A stretch of DNA of 64,000 bases from Avipropionibacterium sp050157065 (GTDB taxonomy: Bacteria; Actinomycetota; Actinomycetes; Propionibacteriales; Propionibacteriaceae): assembly GCA_050157065.1 (NCBI GenBank), contig CP189573.1, one strand, 5' to 3'. The translations under genes and the position numbers were made by a program. The notes beneath the pieces are model-generated. The model was not told the DNA's origin and searched no databases. It saw nothing but the letters and a program-made list of their open reading frames with translations. This document shows positions 8,716 to 18,146 of this stretch, piece by piece; position 1 is the stretch's first letter, and each line of letters begins with the position of its first letter.

Positions 8716-9981
8716 TCAGACAGCGGCCTCGAGCTGATCCCGGGTGGCTGCGGCCAGGGTGCCACGGTCCTCGACGGCCAGGTCGTCCAGTCCCAGCCAG
8801 CCGGCCAGCTGCCACAGCTCGGCGACGAGTTGCTCGGCGATGTCGGGGTCGGCCGTGCCGGGGTCGGCGGCAGGTTCACGCCACGCGGACCGGACCCGCA
8901 GCACGCCTGCCTTACGATCGGCCTTGAGGTCGACCCGGGCGACGAACTGGCTGTCCCACAACAGCAGGTAGCTGTAGTAGCCGTACTGTCGCTTCGCCTC
9001 GGGAACGTAGATCTCGATCTTGTAGTCGACACCGAACAGCGCGAGCAACCGCTCCCGTTCGAAGACCATCGAGTCGAACGGACTGACCAGCGCGCGGGTG
9101 CTGATCGACCGCGGCTTGCGTGCCTTGTGCCACAGGTAGGCCGGACGGTCCCAGCCCTCGACCGTCGCCGGCAGCAACTCGCCGGACTCGACCAGCGCAT
9201 CGATCGCCGGTCGGGTGGCCGTCCCCCGGGTCCGGAAGTAGTCGCGCAGGCACAGCTCACTCGCCACGCCGAGGGCGCGCGCGGCCCGGCGCACCAACGC
9301 CACCACCGCCTCCTCCTCGGTCGGGGTCGGCTCGGCCAGGATCGTCGCGGGCAACACCTTCGACCATGGGGCGTACCGTCGCTCGAACTGCTTGTTGCGG
9401 CCGGCCGAGCTGAGTTGCCCTGCCCACAGCAACCATTCACACGCCGTCTTCACCGACGACCAGTTCCAGCCCCAGTGGTCGCGCCGGCGTTCCTCGTCGT
9501 GGTCGATCTGCCGGGCCGTGATCGGTCCCCGCTCGGTGACCTCGGCCAACACGTCGTTGATCAACTCCGGCTGCTCCTGTCGCAGCCGGACGATGCCGCC
9601 CCACGCCTCCCGTTCGGCCTGCGCCATCCGCCACCGCAACTGCGGCTGCAGTCGGGAGTCGATCATGCTCGCCGCGTGCCCCCAGTACTCGAAGAGTCGA
9701 CGGGGAGCGTTGTGCGACGCACGTTCCAACAGCCCGAGGTCGTACGGCCCGAGCCGCGAGTACAGCGGCATGTGATGGGCCCGGGTGACGACGTTGATCG
9801 TGTCGATCTGGAACTGGGCAACCTGATCGATCACCCGTTGTACGTCACGCATCCCGATCGCCCGGTCCGGCCGCGGCACGCCGAATCCCTGTGCAGCAAG
9901 GGCGATCCGGCGTGCCTGCGGTCGACCCAACCGGACGGGTCGGGTGGTGGACTGCTCAGCCAACGGCCGCCTCGTCCTCAT
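8716..9981 (-). CDS. YcaQ/AlkX-like winged-helix DNA glycosylase family protein
   Basis: 421 residues. The order of elements matches the YcaQ family (HTH_42): N-terminal RPQARRIALAAQGF, then QIDTINVVTRAHHMPLYSRLG, YWGHAASMI, and a C-terminal LVSPFDSMVFERERLLALFGVDYKIEIYVP with YYSYLLLWD and QFVARVDLKADRK. Characterised relatives unhook DNA interstrand crosslinks. The GXRY/QID-like motif region is intact (QIDTINVV), so activity is likely. The start overlaps the end of hpf by 26 bases. Confidence 0.85.
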   Translation of the reverse strand: MRTRRPLAEQSTTRPVRLGRPQARRIALAAQGFGVPRPDRAIGMRDVQRVIDQVAQFQIDTINVVTRAHHMPLYSRLGPYDLGLLERASHNAPRRLFEYWGHAASMIDSRLQPQLRWRMAQAEREAWGGIVRLRQEQPELINDVLAEVTERGPITARQIDHDEERRRDHWGWNWSSVKTACEWLLWAGQLSSAGRNKQFERRYAPWSKVLPATILAEPTPTEEEAVVALVRRAARALGVASELCLRDYFRTRGTATRPAIDALVESGELLPATVEGWDRPAYLWHKARKPRSISTRALVSPFDSMVFERERLLALFGVDYKIEIYVPEAKRQYGYYSYLLLWDSQFVARVDLKADRKAGVLRVRSAWREPAADPGTADPDIAEQLVAELWQLAGWLGLDDLAVEDRGTLAAATRDQLEAAV

Positions 9982-10600
9982 CCGTGTCGACCTGGATGAC
10001 GCCGTAGTCGTACCCCTTGCGGCGGTAGACCACGCTCGGTCGGCCCGACTCGGCGTCGACGAACAGGTAGAAGTCGTGACCGACGAGCTCCATCTCGTAC
10101 AGCGCCTGGTCGAGCGTCATCGGCTGGGCCTTGTGCACCTTCTCACGGACCACCAGCGGTCCGTCGCCCTCGACGTCCATCCCGGCCACCGTCCGGTGGT
10201 CGGGGTCCTCGTCGACCGGCTGCAGGTGCACCGGCTCCAGTGTCGGGTCGATGCCGGCGGTCGCCTCGCTGACCGAGCGCGGGGTGTGGCGTCCTCGGTG
10301 CACGCGACGGCGATCGGCGGCCTTGCGGAGTTGCGCCATCAGGCGGTCCAGGGCCATGTCGAAGGCGGCCTGCTTCTCTTCGGCAGCAGCCTCGGCCCGC
10401 ATCACCGGACCGCGGGAGTGGACCGTGATCTCGACCCGTCCGGCCGGTTCACCCTTGCGCCGGTTCTGCTCCGCGGTCACCTTGACCTCGACCCGTATCA
10501 CGCGATGGTCGAGCTTCTCCAGCCGCGAGATCCGCTCCTCGACGTAGGTGCGGAATGCCTCGGTCACGGTGACGTGATGACCCTTGACGACGACGTCCAT
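9956..10600 (-). CDS. hpf: ribosome hibernation-promoting factor, long form
   Basis: Start chosen at the ATG at 10600 with GGAGG 6-7 bases upstream, giving 214 residues. The N-terminal domain (MDVVVKGHHVTVTEAFRTYVEERISRLEKLDHRV begins it) is the S30AE fold that binds the decoding region of the 30S subunit. The C-terminal domain (from about residue 150, with MELVGHDFYLFVDAESGRPSVVYRR) is the dimerisation domain of long HPF that joins two ribosomes into 100S particles. It should act in stationary phase or starvation. Confidence 0.93.
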   Translation of the reverse strand: MDVVVKGHHVTVTEAFRTYVEERISRLEKLDHRVIRVEVKVTAEQNRRKGEPAGRVEITVHSRGPVMRAEAAAEEKQAAFDMALDRLMAQLRKAADRRRVHRGRHTPRSVSEATAGIDPTLEPVHLQPVDEDPDHRTVAGMDVEGDGPLVVREKVHKAQPMTLDQALYEMELVGHDFYLFVDAESGRPSVVYRRKGYDYGVIQVDTDEDEAAVG

Positions 10601-10738
10601 GCTGAACCTCCTGGTCGGTCGCGTCAGCGGGTCCGGTGCCAGCGGCACCACCCCGCTGACGGGTGGTTCATCCACACGCTAGTCCGTCATCGGCCGGCAC
10701 ACCAGTGGCCACGCGTTCACCGGCGGTTCAAAGTGAGT

Positions 10739-11635
10739 TCACCGGGTGATCGCGGTGGCACCTGCTCCGTGGGGCACCTCGGCGGCCACCAGTCGCTGCC
10801 GCTGCTCCCCCAGCCCCTCGATCAGCAACCGCATCTCGTCGCCCGGCTGCAGGTACGGGTACTTCTTCGACAGCGCGACACCCTGCGGGGTGCCGGTGTT
10901 GATCACGTCGCCCGGTTCCAGCACCATGAACTGGCTGAGCTCGTAGACGATCTGCTCCACGTCGAAGATCAGGTCGGCGGTGCTGGAGTCCTGCCGCGGT
11001 TCGTCGTTCACCCAGGACGCCAGGCGCAGCGCGCCGGCGTCGACCTCGTCGGCCGGCACCAACGAGGGGCCGAGCGGATTGAAGGTCTCGCAACACTTCC
11101 CCTTCGACCACTGGGTCCCCGACAGCGCGATCTGGTAGTCACGCTCGGAGACGTCGTTGGAGACCGCGTAGCCGGCGATGTGATCACGCGCGGCAGCCTT
11201 GTTCGGCAGGTAACGGGCCCGCCGTCCGATCACGACCGCCAACTCCACCTCCCAGTCGGTGGCCTCGCTCCGCGGCGGTACGGCGACGTCGTCGTACGCA
11301 CCGACGACGGTGTTGGGGTGCTTGAAGAACACGATCGGCACCTCGGGCGGGGCCGAGCCCGACTCGGCGGCGTGTGCCGCGTAGTTCATCCCGATGCAGA
11401 CCACCGCGGTCGGGCGTGCGACCGGCGGACCGTACCGGAGTCCGGTCACGTCGACCTGTGGCAACGAGCCCGCCTGCAGTGCCTGCCGGACGCGGGCGAT
11501 CCCGTCGCCGGCGAGGAAGTCGCCGTCGATGTCCGCGGTCAGGTCGCGCAGGTCGTACGCCACCTCGTCGACCAGGACGACCGGCTGCTCCTGACCCGGC
11601 TCTCCTCGACGCTGGAACTCCACGATGATCAACAT
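10739..11635 (-). CDS. fumarylacetoacetate hydrolase family protein
   Basis: About 298 residues from the ATG at 11635. The FAH fold motifs are clear: CIGMNYAAHAAESG, PIVFFKHPNTVVG, DWEVELAVVIGRRAR with metal-binding acids, GYAVSNDVSERDYQ and PGDVINTGTPQGVAL. Family members hydrolyse or decarboxylate small diketo acids such as acylpyruvates or 2-hydroxyhepta-diene-dioates. The GGGAGG site abuts the ATG, so the next codon (TTG) or the GTG at codon 5 is also possible as start. The true substrate is not evident from neighbours. Confidence 0.88.
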   Translation of the reverse strand: MLIIVEFQRRGEPGQEQPVVLVDEVAYDLRDLTADIDGDFLAGDGIARVRQALQAGSLPQVDVTGLRYGPPVARPTAVVCIGMNYAAHAAESGSAPPEVPIVFFKHPNTVVGAYDDVAVPPRSEATDWEVELAVVIGRRARYLPNKAAARDHIAGYAVSNDVSERDYQIALSGTQWSKGKCCETFNPLGPSLVPADEVDAGALRLASWVNDEPRQDSSTADLIFDVEQIVYELSQFMVLEPGDVINTGTPQGVALSKKYPYLQPGDEMRLLIEGLGEQRQRLVAAEVPHGAGATAITR

Positions 11636-11700
11636 CCTCCCGTTGGCAACCACACGTGGTCCGCATCGTACTGAGTCGACCCCGCACACCCCGCTCCGTC

Positions 11701-12486
11701 TCACCGGTTCCGATCATGGTCCGCGGCGGGCGTGTCCGGTCGTCGGCGTGGGGTGGCGGCCAGGGTGGCACCGCCCAGCACCTCGAACCCACCCGCTCGC
11801 AGTGCCCGGGCCGCCTCGGCCAGGCTGGCACCGGTGGTGACCAGGTCGTCACACACGATGGCGTACGGCATCGGGCCGCCGCGGGCAGCGGTTCGGGAGA
11901 CGAGGGCTCCGGCCAGGTTCCTCGCCCTGCCACCCACCCCGAGACCGGCCTGGTCCGACACCGCCCGGGTGAACCGCAGCACCGGCGTGGTCGGCAGCTG
12001 CCACCCCTGCCGGGCAGCGAGCCGACTGACCCGACGGGCCAAGGCAGTGGTGGTGTCGAGCCCACGGGCCCGTACGGCAGCAGCCCGCGACGGCATCGGC
12101 ACCAGCACCACCCGGCCGCCGTCGGGCCAACCGGCCAGCGTCGTCGCGGCCACCGACAACCACAGCCGCCGGGCCAGCACCGTACCGAGCCCCCACACCC
12201 CGTGCTCCTTGTACGCCGACAGCACCGCAGGCAGGACCTGCTCGTAGCTCGCCGCGACCCAGGTGGCCGGGAAGCCGGGCGGCACGGGGTCGGGCCGATG
12301 GCGTCGGACCGGTTGGTCCATGATCAACTCGGTGCAGTCGGCGCACAGGATCGGCCCCGGGCGGCCGCAGCCGGCACAGCGGCCACCGAGCAACAGGTCG
12401 AGTGCTGCGGCCCGGATCCCGTCGCCGGCGGAGCGGGGACGAGGGGCCACCCGACCACCCTGCCCCAGTGGCACGCCGGATCCCAT
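11701..12486 (-). CDS. ComF-family phosphoribosyltransferase-like protein
   Basis: About 261 residues from the ATG at 12486; a GTG at 12450 is an alternative. The N-terminal zinc-finger-like CAGCGRPGPILCADC is followed by the PRPP-binding loop VCDDLVTTGAS near the C-terminus. ComF proteins are linked to DNA uptake and repair after transformation. In actinobacteria comF commonly follows lpqB, as here (46-base gap), so its function need not be competence. Confidence 0.88.
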   Translation of the reverse strand: MGSGVPLGQGGRVAPRPRSAGDGIRAAALDLLLGGRCAGCGRPGPILCADCTELIMDQPVRRHRPDPVPPGFPATWVAASYEQVLPAVLSAYKEHGVWGLGTVLARRLWLSVAATTLAGWPDGGRVVLVPMPSRAAAVRARGLDTTTALARRVSRLAARQGWQLPTTPVLRFTRAVSDQAGLGVGGRARNLAGALVSRTAARGGPMPYAIVCDDLVTTGASLAEAARALRAGGFEVLGGATLAATPRRRPDTPAADHDRNR

Positions 12487-12532
12487 CCCCGACCGGACGT
12501 CCCTGTGGACGACCGCGTCGACGCAGCCGCCC

Positions 12533-14302
12533 TCAGCCGGGGTAGGTGACGGCGCGGATGCCCTCGGCGATCGGCGCCCAGGAGTAGTTGTCCTCGTACC
12601 GCCACACGCGGCCACGCTCACCGAGCAGTGTCAGCTTCTCGGCGACCGGCTCGACCGAACTGCTGCCCCGGCGTTGTGAGGCGGCGAGACGCCGCGCCTG
12701 CCAGTCGTCGGAGGTGCCGATGGCGGTGAGCGAGGTCCCGTCCTGGTTGAGCAGGTAGGGCCGCAACTGGCTGTCGGTGGTCTCGGCACCCAACACGACC
12801 AGGGTCGTCGGCTCCGACCAGACGACGTCGACCAGCGCACTGAGCGCGGTGCCCTGGGGCAGCGGCAGTCCGACCGGTCGGAACCCCGACAGCTTCGGTC
12901 CGCCGGCACGGGAGAGCCGCATCAACCCCAGCGACCGGTCCCCGGCGGCGTTGCTGATGATCACCGCGGCGCGCACCCCGTCGGGCGCGATCCGCAGCTC
13001 CTCGATGCGGGCGCCCTCCGGCAGCTCCACGGTCACGGTCTGCACCACGTCCCCGGTGACGTGCCACAGCACCGGGGAGCCGTCGTCGCGGCCCAGCACG
13101 AGCAGTTCGTCGTACCGGGTGTACTGCGGCCGTTGCAGACCCTCGACGTCGGCCAGTACGACGGTGGGTTCGCTGTTGCCCAACATGCCGGCCAACAGCT
13201 GGGTGCCACCCCCGGTGACCACCGCGGCCTGGTCCCCCGACAGGCTGATCCCCATCGAGTCGATCGGACCGATCCGGCCGAGCGGCCCCTCGACCAGCGC
13301 CGGCGTCGGTTGGTCGGCGCCGTCGTCGAGCCGAGCCAGACCGGCATCGGTGGCGACGAACAGTTGGGTGCTGGTCAACGTGCTGACCGGCCCGTACGTC
13401 GCGTGCGAGTCGATCGCGACGACCTGGTCGACGGCCCCTCGGATCACGTACGGCGAACCGTTCAACAGGAACCGGACCCCACGCACCCCCGCGAGCTGGC
13501 GGAGCGTCCAGACGGTCTGGGCGGCCAGGGCCGTCCGTTGCTGGTCACTCAACCCGGCGACGGCGTCGCTGACCGAGATCTCGGCCACCCCGGAGGCGTC
13601 GACCGGAACCGAGATCGTGGTGGCCCGTTCCGGGTAGGCGCTGATCACGGCCGGCCGCAGCCAGTCGGTGGGGCCGCGGAGCATCCGTTGCACCAACGTG
13701 GTGGCCGACAGGTTCGAGCGGGGGACGTAGATCGGGTCCGGCACCAACGCGGTGAAGCCCGGTTCGAAGAAGTACAGGTTGACCAGTCGGTAGAACTGCT
13801 CGAAGTCGTACTGGGTCATCAACAGGCCCTCGGGCGGGTTGCTGATCCGCCACTGGCCGTCGGCGTTGCGCCGCAGCTGGAAGTCGTGGTTCACCTGTTC
13901 GCCGGACGCACTGCGGTACGCGTCATCGGCGCCCAGCACGCCGACCAGCGGCGCCTCGAACGCAGCGGAGTCCTCGGTGATGGTCGGCACGTAGTTGTTG
14001 GCGACGACCTGCACCCCCGACTCCGGCCGCCAGGTGTCGCGGACCTCCTCGGTCAGGTACTCCCGGGCGACCTCGTAGTTGGGCTGGTAGTCCGCCATCG
14101 CCTGCAGGAAGCCCGACACGATGATGCGCGGCGAGGCCCCGGGCTGCGGCGGGTCGACATGGATCTCGATCCGCGGGTCCTGGGCCCGCCCCGAGGCCTC
14201 CACCGGCTGGACCTCGCCGCTGGTCGGGACGTTGACGCACCCGGCCAGCAGGGTGCCGACCAGTGCCACGCACAGCAGGAGTGCGGCTCGGGTCCCCCTC
14301 AT
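12533..14302 (-). CDS. lpqB: lipoprotein LpqB
   Basis: 589 residues with a lipoprotein signal: hydrophobic LLLCVALVGTLLAGC, cysteine at residue 22, so it is anchored on the outer face of the membrane. After it come a GerMN-type domain (about residues 190-310) and a C-terminal propeller-like region. LpqB works with MtrAB by modulating MtrB in actinobacteria. The ATG overlaps the mtrB stop by 4 bases (ATGA), giving tight translational coupling. Confidence 0.93.
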   Translation of the reverse strand: MRGTRAALLLCVALVGTLLAGCVNVPTSGEVQPVEASGRAQDPRIEIHVDPPQPGASPRIIVSGFLQAMADYQPNYEVAREYLTEEVRDTWRPESGVQVVANNYVPTITEDSAAFEAPLVGVLGADDAYRSASGEQVNHDFQLRRNADGQWRISNPPEGLLMTQYDFEQFYRLVNLYFFEPGFTALVPDPIYVPRSNLSATTLVQRMLRGPTDWLRPAVISAYPERATTISVPVDASGVAEISVSDAVAGLSDQQRTALAAQTVWTLRQLAGVRGVRFLLNGSPYVIRGAVDQVVAIDSHATYGPVSTLTSTQLFVATDAGLARLDDGADQPTPALVEGPLGRIGPIDSMGISLSGDQAAVVTGGGTQLLAGMLGNSEPTVVLADVEGLQRPQYTRYDELLVLGRDDGSPVLWHVTGDVVQTVTVELPEGARIEELRIAPDGVRAAVIISNAAGDRSLGLMRLSRAGGPKLSGFRPVGLPLPQGTALSALVDVVWSEPTTLVVLGAETTDSQLRPYLLNQDGTSLTAIGTSDDWQARRLAASQRRGSSSVEPVAEKLTLLGERGRVWRYEDNYSWAPIAEGIRAVTYPG

Positions 14303-16053
14303 GGCGACACCTCCCGCTGCTCCCTGACCGGATCCGTGGTCACGGGGTCGCCCGAGTCGTCCAGGTCGTCCAGGTTGTCAAGGTCGTCCGCCGCGGGATC
14401 GTCCGGTACGGGTTCCGGCCCGGCGGTCAGCGCCGCCGGCTCGCCGCCGACCCGGACCGACACCAGGGTTCGGCTCACCTCGCGGGCCGCCCCGGCGGCG
14501 CCGACGAGGTCCCGCGGCACCACCGGCAACGGCGACACGTGCAGGATCGTGCCGGCGCGGCGCGGCAGCGTGAGCCTGAACTGGGCACCCCGGCCGGGAC
14601 GGCCCCACGCGTTGAGCCATCCGCCGTGCAGGTTCGCGTCCTCCATCGAGATCGCCAGCCCGAGCCCGGTGCCACCGAGCGTCCGGGCGCGCGAGGCGTC
14701 CGCCCGCCAGAAGCGGTGGAACACCTGCCGTGCCTGCCCTGCCTCGAAGCCGACCCCGTGGTCGCGGACGGCCACCGCGACCGCGTCCTCGTCGCACTCG
14801 ACGAACACGTCGATGGACTTCTGCTCACCGTGCTCGATGGCGTTGACCAACAGGTTCCGCAGGATCCGCTCCACCCGCCGCCGGTCGACGTCGGCGGTGC
14901 AGGCGTGGGGGGCGTGCAGCAGCACCGGTGTGCCGGCCCGGACGGCATGGCTCGCATTGGCCCGAACGACCTCCTCCACCATCGCGCGGATGTCGACCGG
15001 CTCCAGGGCGAGCTGGGCTGCCCCGGCGTCGAACCGGCTGATCTCCAGCAGGTCGGCCAGCAGGGCCTCGAACCGGTCCAGTTCGGTCTGCAACAACTCC
15101 GCCGAACGGCGGGCCAGGGGGTCGAAGTCGTCGCGCGCGTCGTGCAGCACCTCGGCCGCCATCCTTACCGTCGTCAAGGGTGTCCGCAGTTCGTGCGACA
15201 CGTCGGACACGAAGCGCTGCTGCACCCGGGACAACTCCTCCAACTGCTGGATCTGCTTCTGCAGCTCCGAGGCCATGTGGTTCATCGAGATCGCCAGCCG
15301 GGCGAAGTCGTCCTGGCCGCGGACCACCATCCGGTCGTCGAGGAAGCCGTCGGCCAACCGTTCGGCCGCCTGCCGGGCGGCCCGTACCGGCGAGACGACC
15401 TGGCGGGCGACCATTGCCGCGATCCCGGCCAACAGCACCACCAACAGCAGACCGGTGGTGATCACCGCGTTCTGCAACACCTCGAGGATGCCGACCTCCT
15501 CGGTCAGCGGGAAGATGAAGTAGATCGGGTACCGCCCACCGGAGGCGAACAGGCTGGCACCGACCACGATCCCCGGCGTACTGGCCCGGGAGTCGGTGTA
15601 CTGCACCAGGGTCGAGGTCCACCAGACCTGGTCGTCGGAGAGCACCTGCTCCCGCAGGCTCTGCGGCACCGAGCGGCTGTCGACGCCGGCCGACTGGATG
15701 AACCCGACCGGCCCCTGCACCACCACGTGGTACTGCTGGGTGGCGGTGCCGCGCTGCTCGAAGTCGGCGGCCAGCTGCGTCAGCACCGTGTTGACGTTGC
15801 TGGACGTGGTGCCGGCCGCGTACAGCTGCCGCTGCGCCCCGTCGATCGCGGTCCGTGCCTCGGCGACCGAGGCGTCCTTCTTCCCCTCGACGACACCGGC
15901 ACTGGCCTGTTCCATCAGGAAGAGCCCACCCACGAAGAGCACGAGCACGCTCGCGAACAGGGTGGTCGCCACGACCCGGAGCGGCAACGACCGGAACCAC
16001 CACTGGAGCGGTGCCCCCAGCAGGCGCCCCGGAGCGGACTCGGAGAAGCCCAT
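14299..16053 (-). CDS. mtrB: sensor histidine kinase MtrB
   Basis: 584 residues. There are two membrane segments (about 25-45 and 190-215) around an extracellular sensor domain. A HAMP domain follows, then the phospho-acceptor box VSDVSHELRTPLTTVRM and ATP-binding N, G1 and G2 motifs (NLLVNAIEHG, VAVRDHGVGF, LGGTGLGLAIS). It phosphorylates MtrA to coordinate cell wall metabolism and division. A C-terminal acidic, aspartate-rich tail is present. It starts 3 bases after mtrA. Confidence 0.95.
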   Translation of the reverse strand: MGFSESAPGRLLGAPLQWWFRSLPLRVVATTLFASVLVLFVGGLFLMEQASAGVVEGKKDASVAEARTAIDGAQRQLYAAGTTSSNVNTVLTQLAADFEQRGTATQQYHVVVQGPVGFIQSAGVDSRSVPQSLREQVLSDDQVWWTSTLVQYTDSRASTPGIVVGASLFASGGRYPIYFIFPLTEEVGILEVLQNAVITTGLLLVVLLAGIAAMVARQVVSPVRAARQAAERLADGFLDDRMVVRGQDDFARLAISMNHMASELQKQIQQLEELSRVQQRFVSDVSHELRTPLTTVRMAAEVLHDARDDFDPLARRSAELLQTELDRFEALLADLLEISRFDAGAAQLALEPVDIRAMVEEVVRANASHAVRAGTPVLLHAPHACTADVDRRRVERILRNLLVNAIEHGEQKSIDVFVECDEDAVAVAVRDHGVGFEAGQARQVFHRFWRADASRARTLGGTGLGLAISMEDANLHGGWLNAWGRPGRGAQFRLTLPRRAGTILHVSPLPVVPRDLVGAAGAAREVSRTLVSVRVGGEPAALTAGPEPVPDDPAADDLDNLDDLDDSGDPVTTDPVREQREVSP

Positions 16054-16056
16054 GCG

Positions 16057-16761
16057 CTACTTCCCGGTCGGCTCTCCGGCCTTGTAGCCGATCCCGCGCA
16101 CCGTCAACACGATCTCGGGGCGTTCGGGGTCGCGCTCGATCTTGGACCGGAGACGCTGCACGTGTACGTTCACCAGCCGGGTGTCGGCGGCATGGCGGTA
16201 GCCCCACACCTGCTCCAGCAGCAACTCTCGGGAGAACACCTGCCAGGGCTTGCGGGCCAGGGCCAACAACAGGTCGAACTCGAGCGGGGTGAGCGAGATC
16301 AACTTGCCGTCCCGCTTCACCGTGTGCCCGTCGACGCTGATCTCCAGGTCCGCGACCTGCAGCGTCTCCCGCTCCTTGCTGGCCGTCGGCAGCCGCCGCA
16401 GCCTGGTCCGGATCCGGGCGACCAGTTCCTTGGTCTTGAACGGCTTCGGGACGTAGTCGTCGGCACCCGCCTCGAGCCCGGCCACCACGTCGATGGTGTC
16501 GGACTTGGCCGTCAGCATGATGATCGGGACACCCGAGGTGCTGCGGATCTCCCGGCAGATCTCGACGCCGTCGCGGCCCGGCAACATCAGGTCGAGCAGC
16601 ACCAGATCGGGCTTGGCCTCCCGGAACGTGTCGACCGCCCGGTCACCGTGGGCACACCAGACCGGCTCGAAGCCTTCGTTGCGCAGCACGATGGACAACA
16701 TCTCGGCCACCGACGTGTCGTCGTCGACCACCAGGATCCGACTCTTCGTGCTGTCCGACAC
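16057..16761 (-). CDS. mtrA: response regulator MtrA
   Basis: 234 residues starting with GTG. The receiver domain has acidic pocket ILVVDDD, the phospho-acceptor aspartate in LVLLDLMLPGRDG, and the conserved lysine in PKPF. The C-terminal OmpR-type winged helix contains LTPLEFDLLLALARKPWQVFSRELLLEQVWGY. It activates or represses cell-wall hydrolase and replication genes on phosphorylation by MtrB. It heads the mtrA-mtrB-lpqB operon. Confidence 0.97.
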   Translation of the reverse strand: MSDSTKSRILVVDDDTSVAEMLSIVLRNEGFEPVWCAHGDRAVDTFREAKPDLVLLDLMLPGRDGVEICREIRSTSGVPIIMLTAKSDTIDVVAGLEAGADDYVPKPFKTKELVARIRTRLRRLPTASKERETLQVADLEISVDGHTVKRDGKLISLTPLEFDLLLALARKPWQVFSRELLLEQVWGYRHAADTRLVNVHVQRLRSKIERDPERPEIVLTVRGIGYKAGEPTGK

Positions 16762-16925
16762 CCGTGTTCACCCCATCAGCTGATTCACCGACCTGCCCGA
16801 ACCGGGAGGCGGTGGGGCTGGGCATCCGCCGTCGGCGGATCGCTGGACCCATGCTAGTGGGTGAAGGAAGGAATCTCCGGGACCACGGAGCCGACGTGGG
16901 CCCACTGCCGTGACAGACTGGGGCG

Positions 16926-18146
16926 ATGTCTGCCACCACCACCCCCGCACGCGATGACTTCGCGTCCCCGGGTGGACCGTCGCGGCAGGGCGAGGCGATG
17001 CCGACGATGCAGGGCCGACACGTCCGGCGCGGTCGGCCCAAGGTGCTCGAGGCGGGCCGGACCGCGATGGTCCCGCTGCGGCCGCTGACGATCATGGAGA
17101 TCCTCGACGCCGCCTTCGTGGTGATCCGCAGCCGCCCCAAGGCGATGCTCGGCCTGCCCCTGCTGCTCTCGCTGGCGATGGTGGCGTTCGCCGGCCTGAA
17201 CACGGTCGGCATCATGGTGCTCGGCGAGTCGACCTCACCGGTCGTCGTGGTGCTGCTGTCGGTGCTCGGCATCATGGGCGCCACCCTCGTGCTGCTGGTG
17301 GCGATCATCTGGCTCAACGCGGTGCTCAGCCGGATCGCGCTGGAGGTGTTGCTGGGGCCCGGGTTCGTCCCGGTGATCGGCAAGCTGCGCCTCCGTAACA
17401 TGATCCGCTGGCTGCCCGCCGTGATCGGTCTGGCCCTGTTGCAGGCCGTCGGCACCTGGCTGGTGCAGTCCGTCGCCGGCGTGCTCTCGTACGTGTTCAT
17501 CCCGTTGACGATGGTGCCGGACCCGGCGTTGCAGTGGATCGGTGCCGTGGTGGTCTCACTGGTGATCGTGCTGGTCACCTGTTGGGGCTACTCCTACATC
17601 GCCCTGGCGGTGCCCGCGTACATGGTGGAGAACGGCCACACCCCCGCCTGGGTGGGGCGGCCGTACCAGCCGACGAACGTCTTCACCGCCTTCGCCCGGT
17701 CGATCAGGCTGATCGGGATGCGGCAGGCCGTCCGGTCCACCCTCGTCCTGGCGGGCTCGTTGCTGCTGTGCATGCTCGTGCTCTACCTGACCTTCTACGG
17801 GTTCATCGTGCTCACCCTGTCGCTGCTGCAGAACTTCACCGGCGCCGCCATGCTCATCCTGGGCAACAACCCGCTCATCCTGCTGGGCATCTTCGGTGCC
17901 TCCATGATCATCAGCGGCTCGGTGTGCCTGGCCTTCTTCGCCGCCAGTCAGACCGTGCTCTACCTCGACCTGCGGATGCGTCGCGAAGGCCTGGACCTTG
18001 CGCTGCGCTTCGACCAGGTCGAGATCCCGCAGCCGTCGAGGCCCCCGGTGGCACCCCGGCCGATGGTGCCCACCGGCCCACCACCCGGCCCACCACGCGG
18101 ACCGGCCCCGACGCCCGGCGCACCGCCGACGGGTGGGAACCGCTGA
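16926..18146 (+). CDS. multi-pass membrane protein, glycerophosphodiester phosphodiesterase membrane-domain type
   Basis: 406 residues. After a basic N-terminus come RPLTIMEILDAAFVVIRSRPKAMLGLPLLLS and about seven more hydrophobic segments. This pattern matches the membrane domain of the GlpQ-type family, without the phosphodiesterase domain. The last 45 residues are proline-rich and disordered. It heads a five-gene plus-strand operon with DUF4129, DUF4350, MoxR and DUF58. Its stop overlaps the next start (TGATG). A role in membrane or cell-envelope assembly is inferred from context. Confidence 0.75.
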   Translation: MSATTTPARDDFASPGGPSRQGEAMPTMQGRHVRRGRPKVLEAGRTAMVPLRPLTIMEILDAAFVVIRSRPKAMLGLPLLLSLAMVAFAGLNTVGIMVLGESTSPVVVVLLSVLGIMGATLVLLVAIIWLNAVLSRIALEVLLGPGFVPVIGKLRLRNMIRWLPAVIGLALLQAVGTWLVQSVAGVLSYVFIPLTMVPDPALQWIGAVVVSLVIVLVTCWGYSYIALAVPAYMVENGHTPAWVGRPYQPTNVFTAFARSIRLIGMRQAVRSTLVLAGSLLLCMLVLYLTFYGFIVLTLSLLQNFTGAAMLILGNNPLILLGIFGASMIISGSVCLAFFAASQTVLYLDLRMRREGLDLALRFDQVEIPQPSRPPVAPRPMVPTGPPPGPPRGPAPTPGAPPTGGNR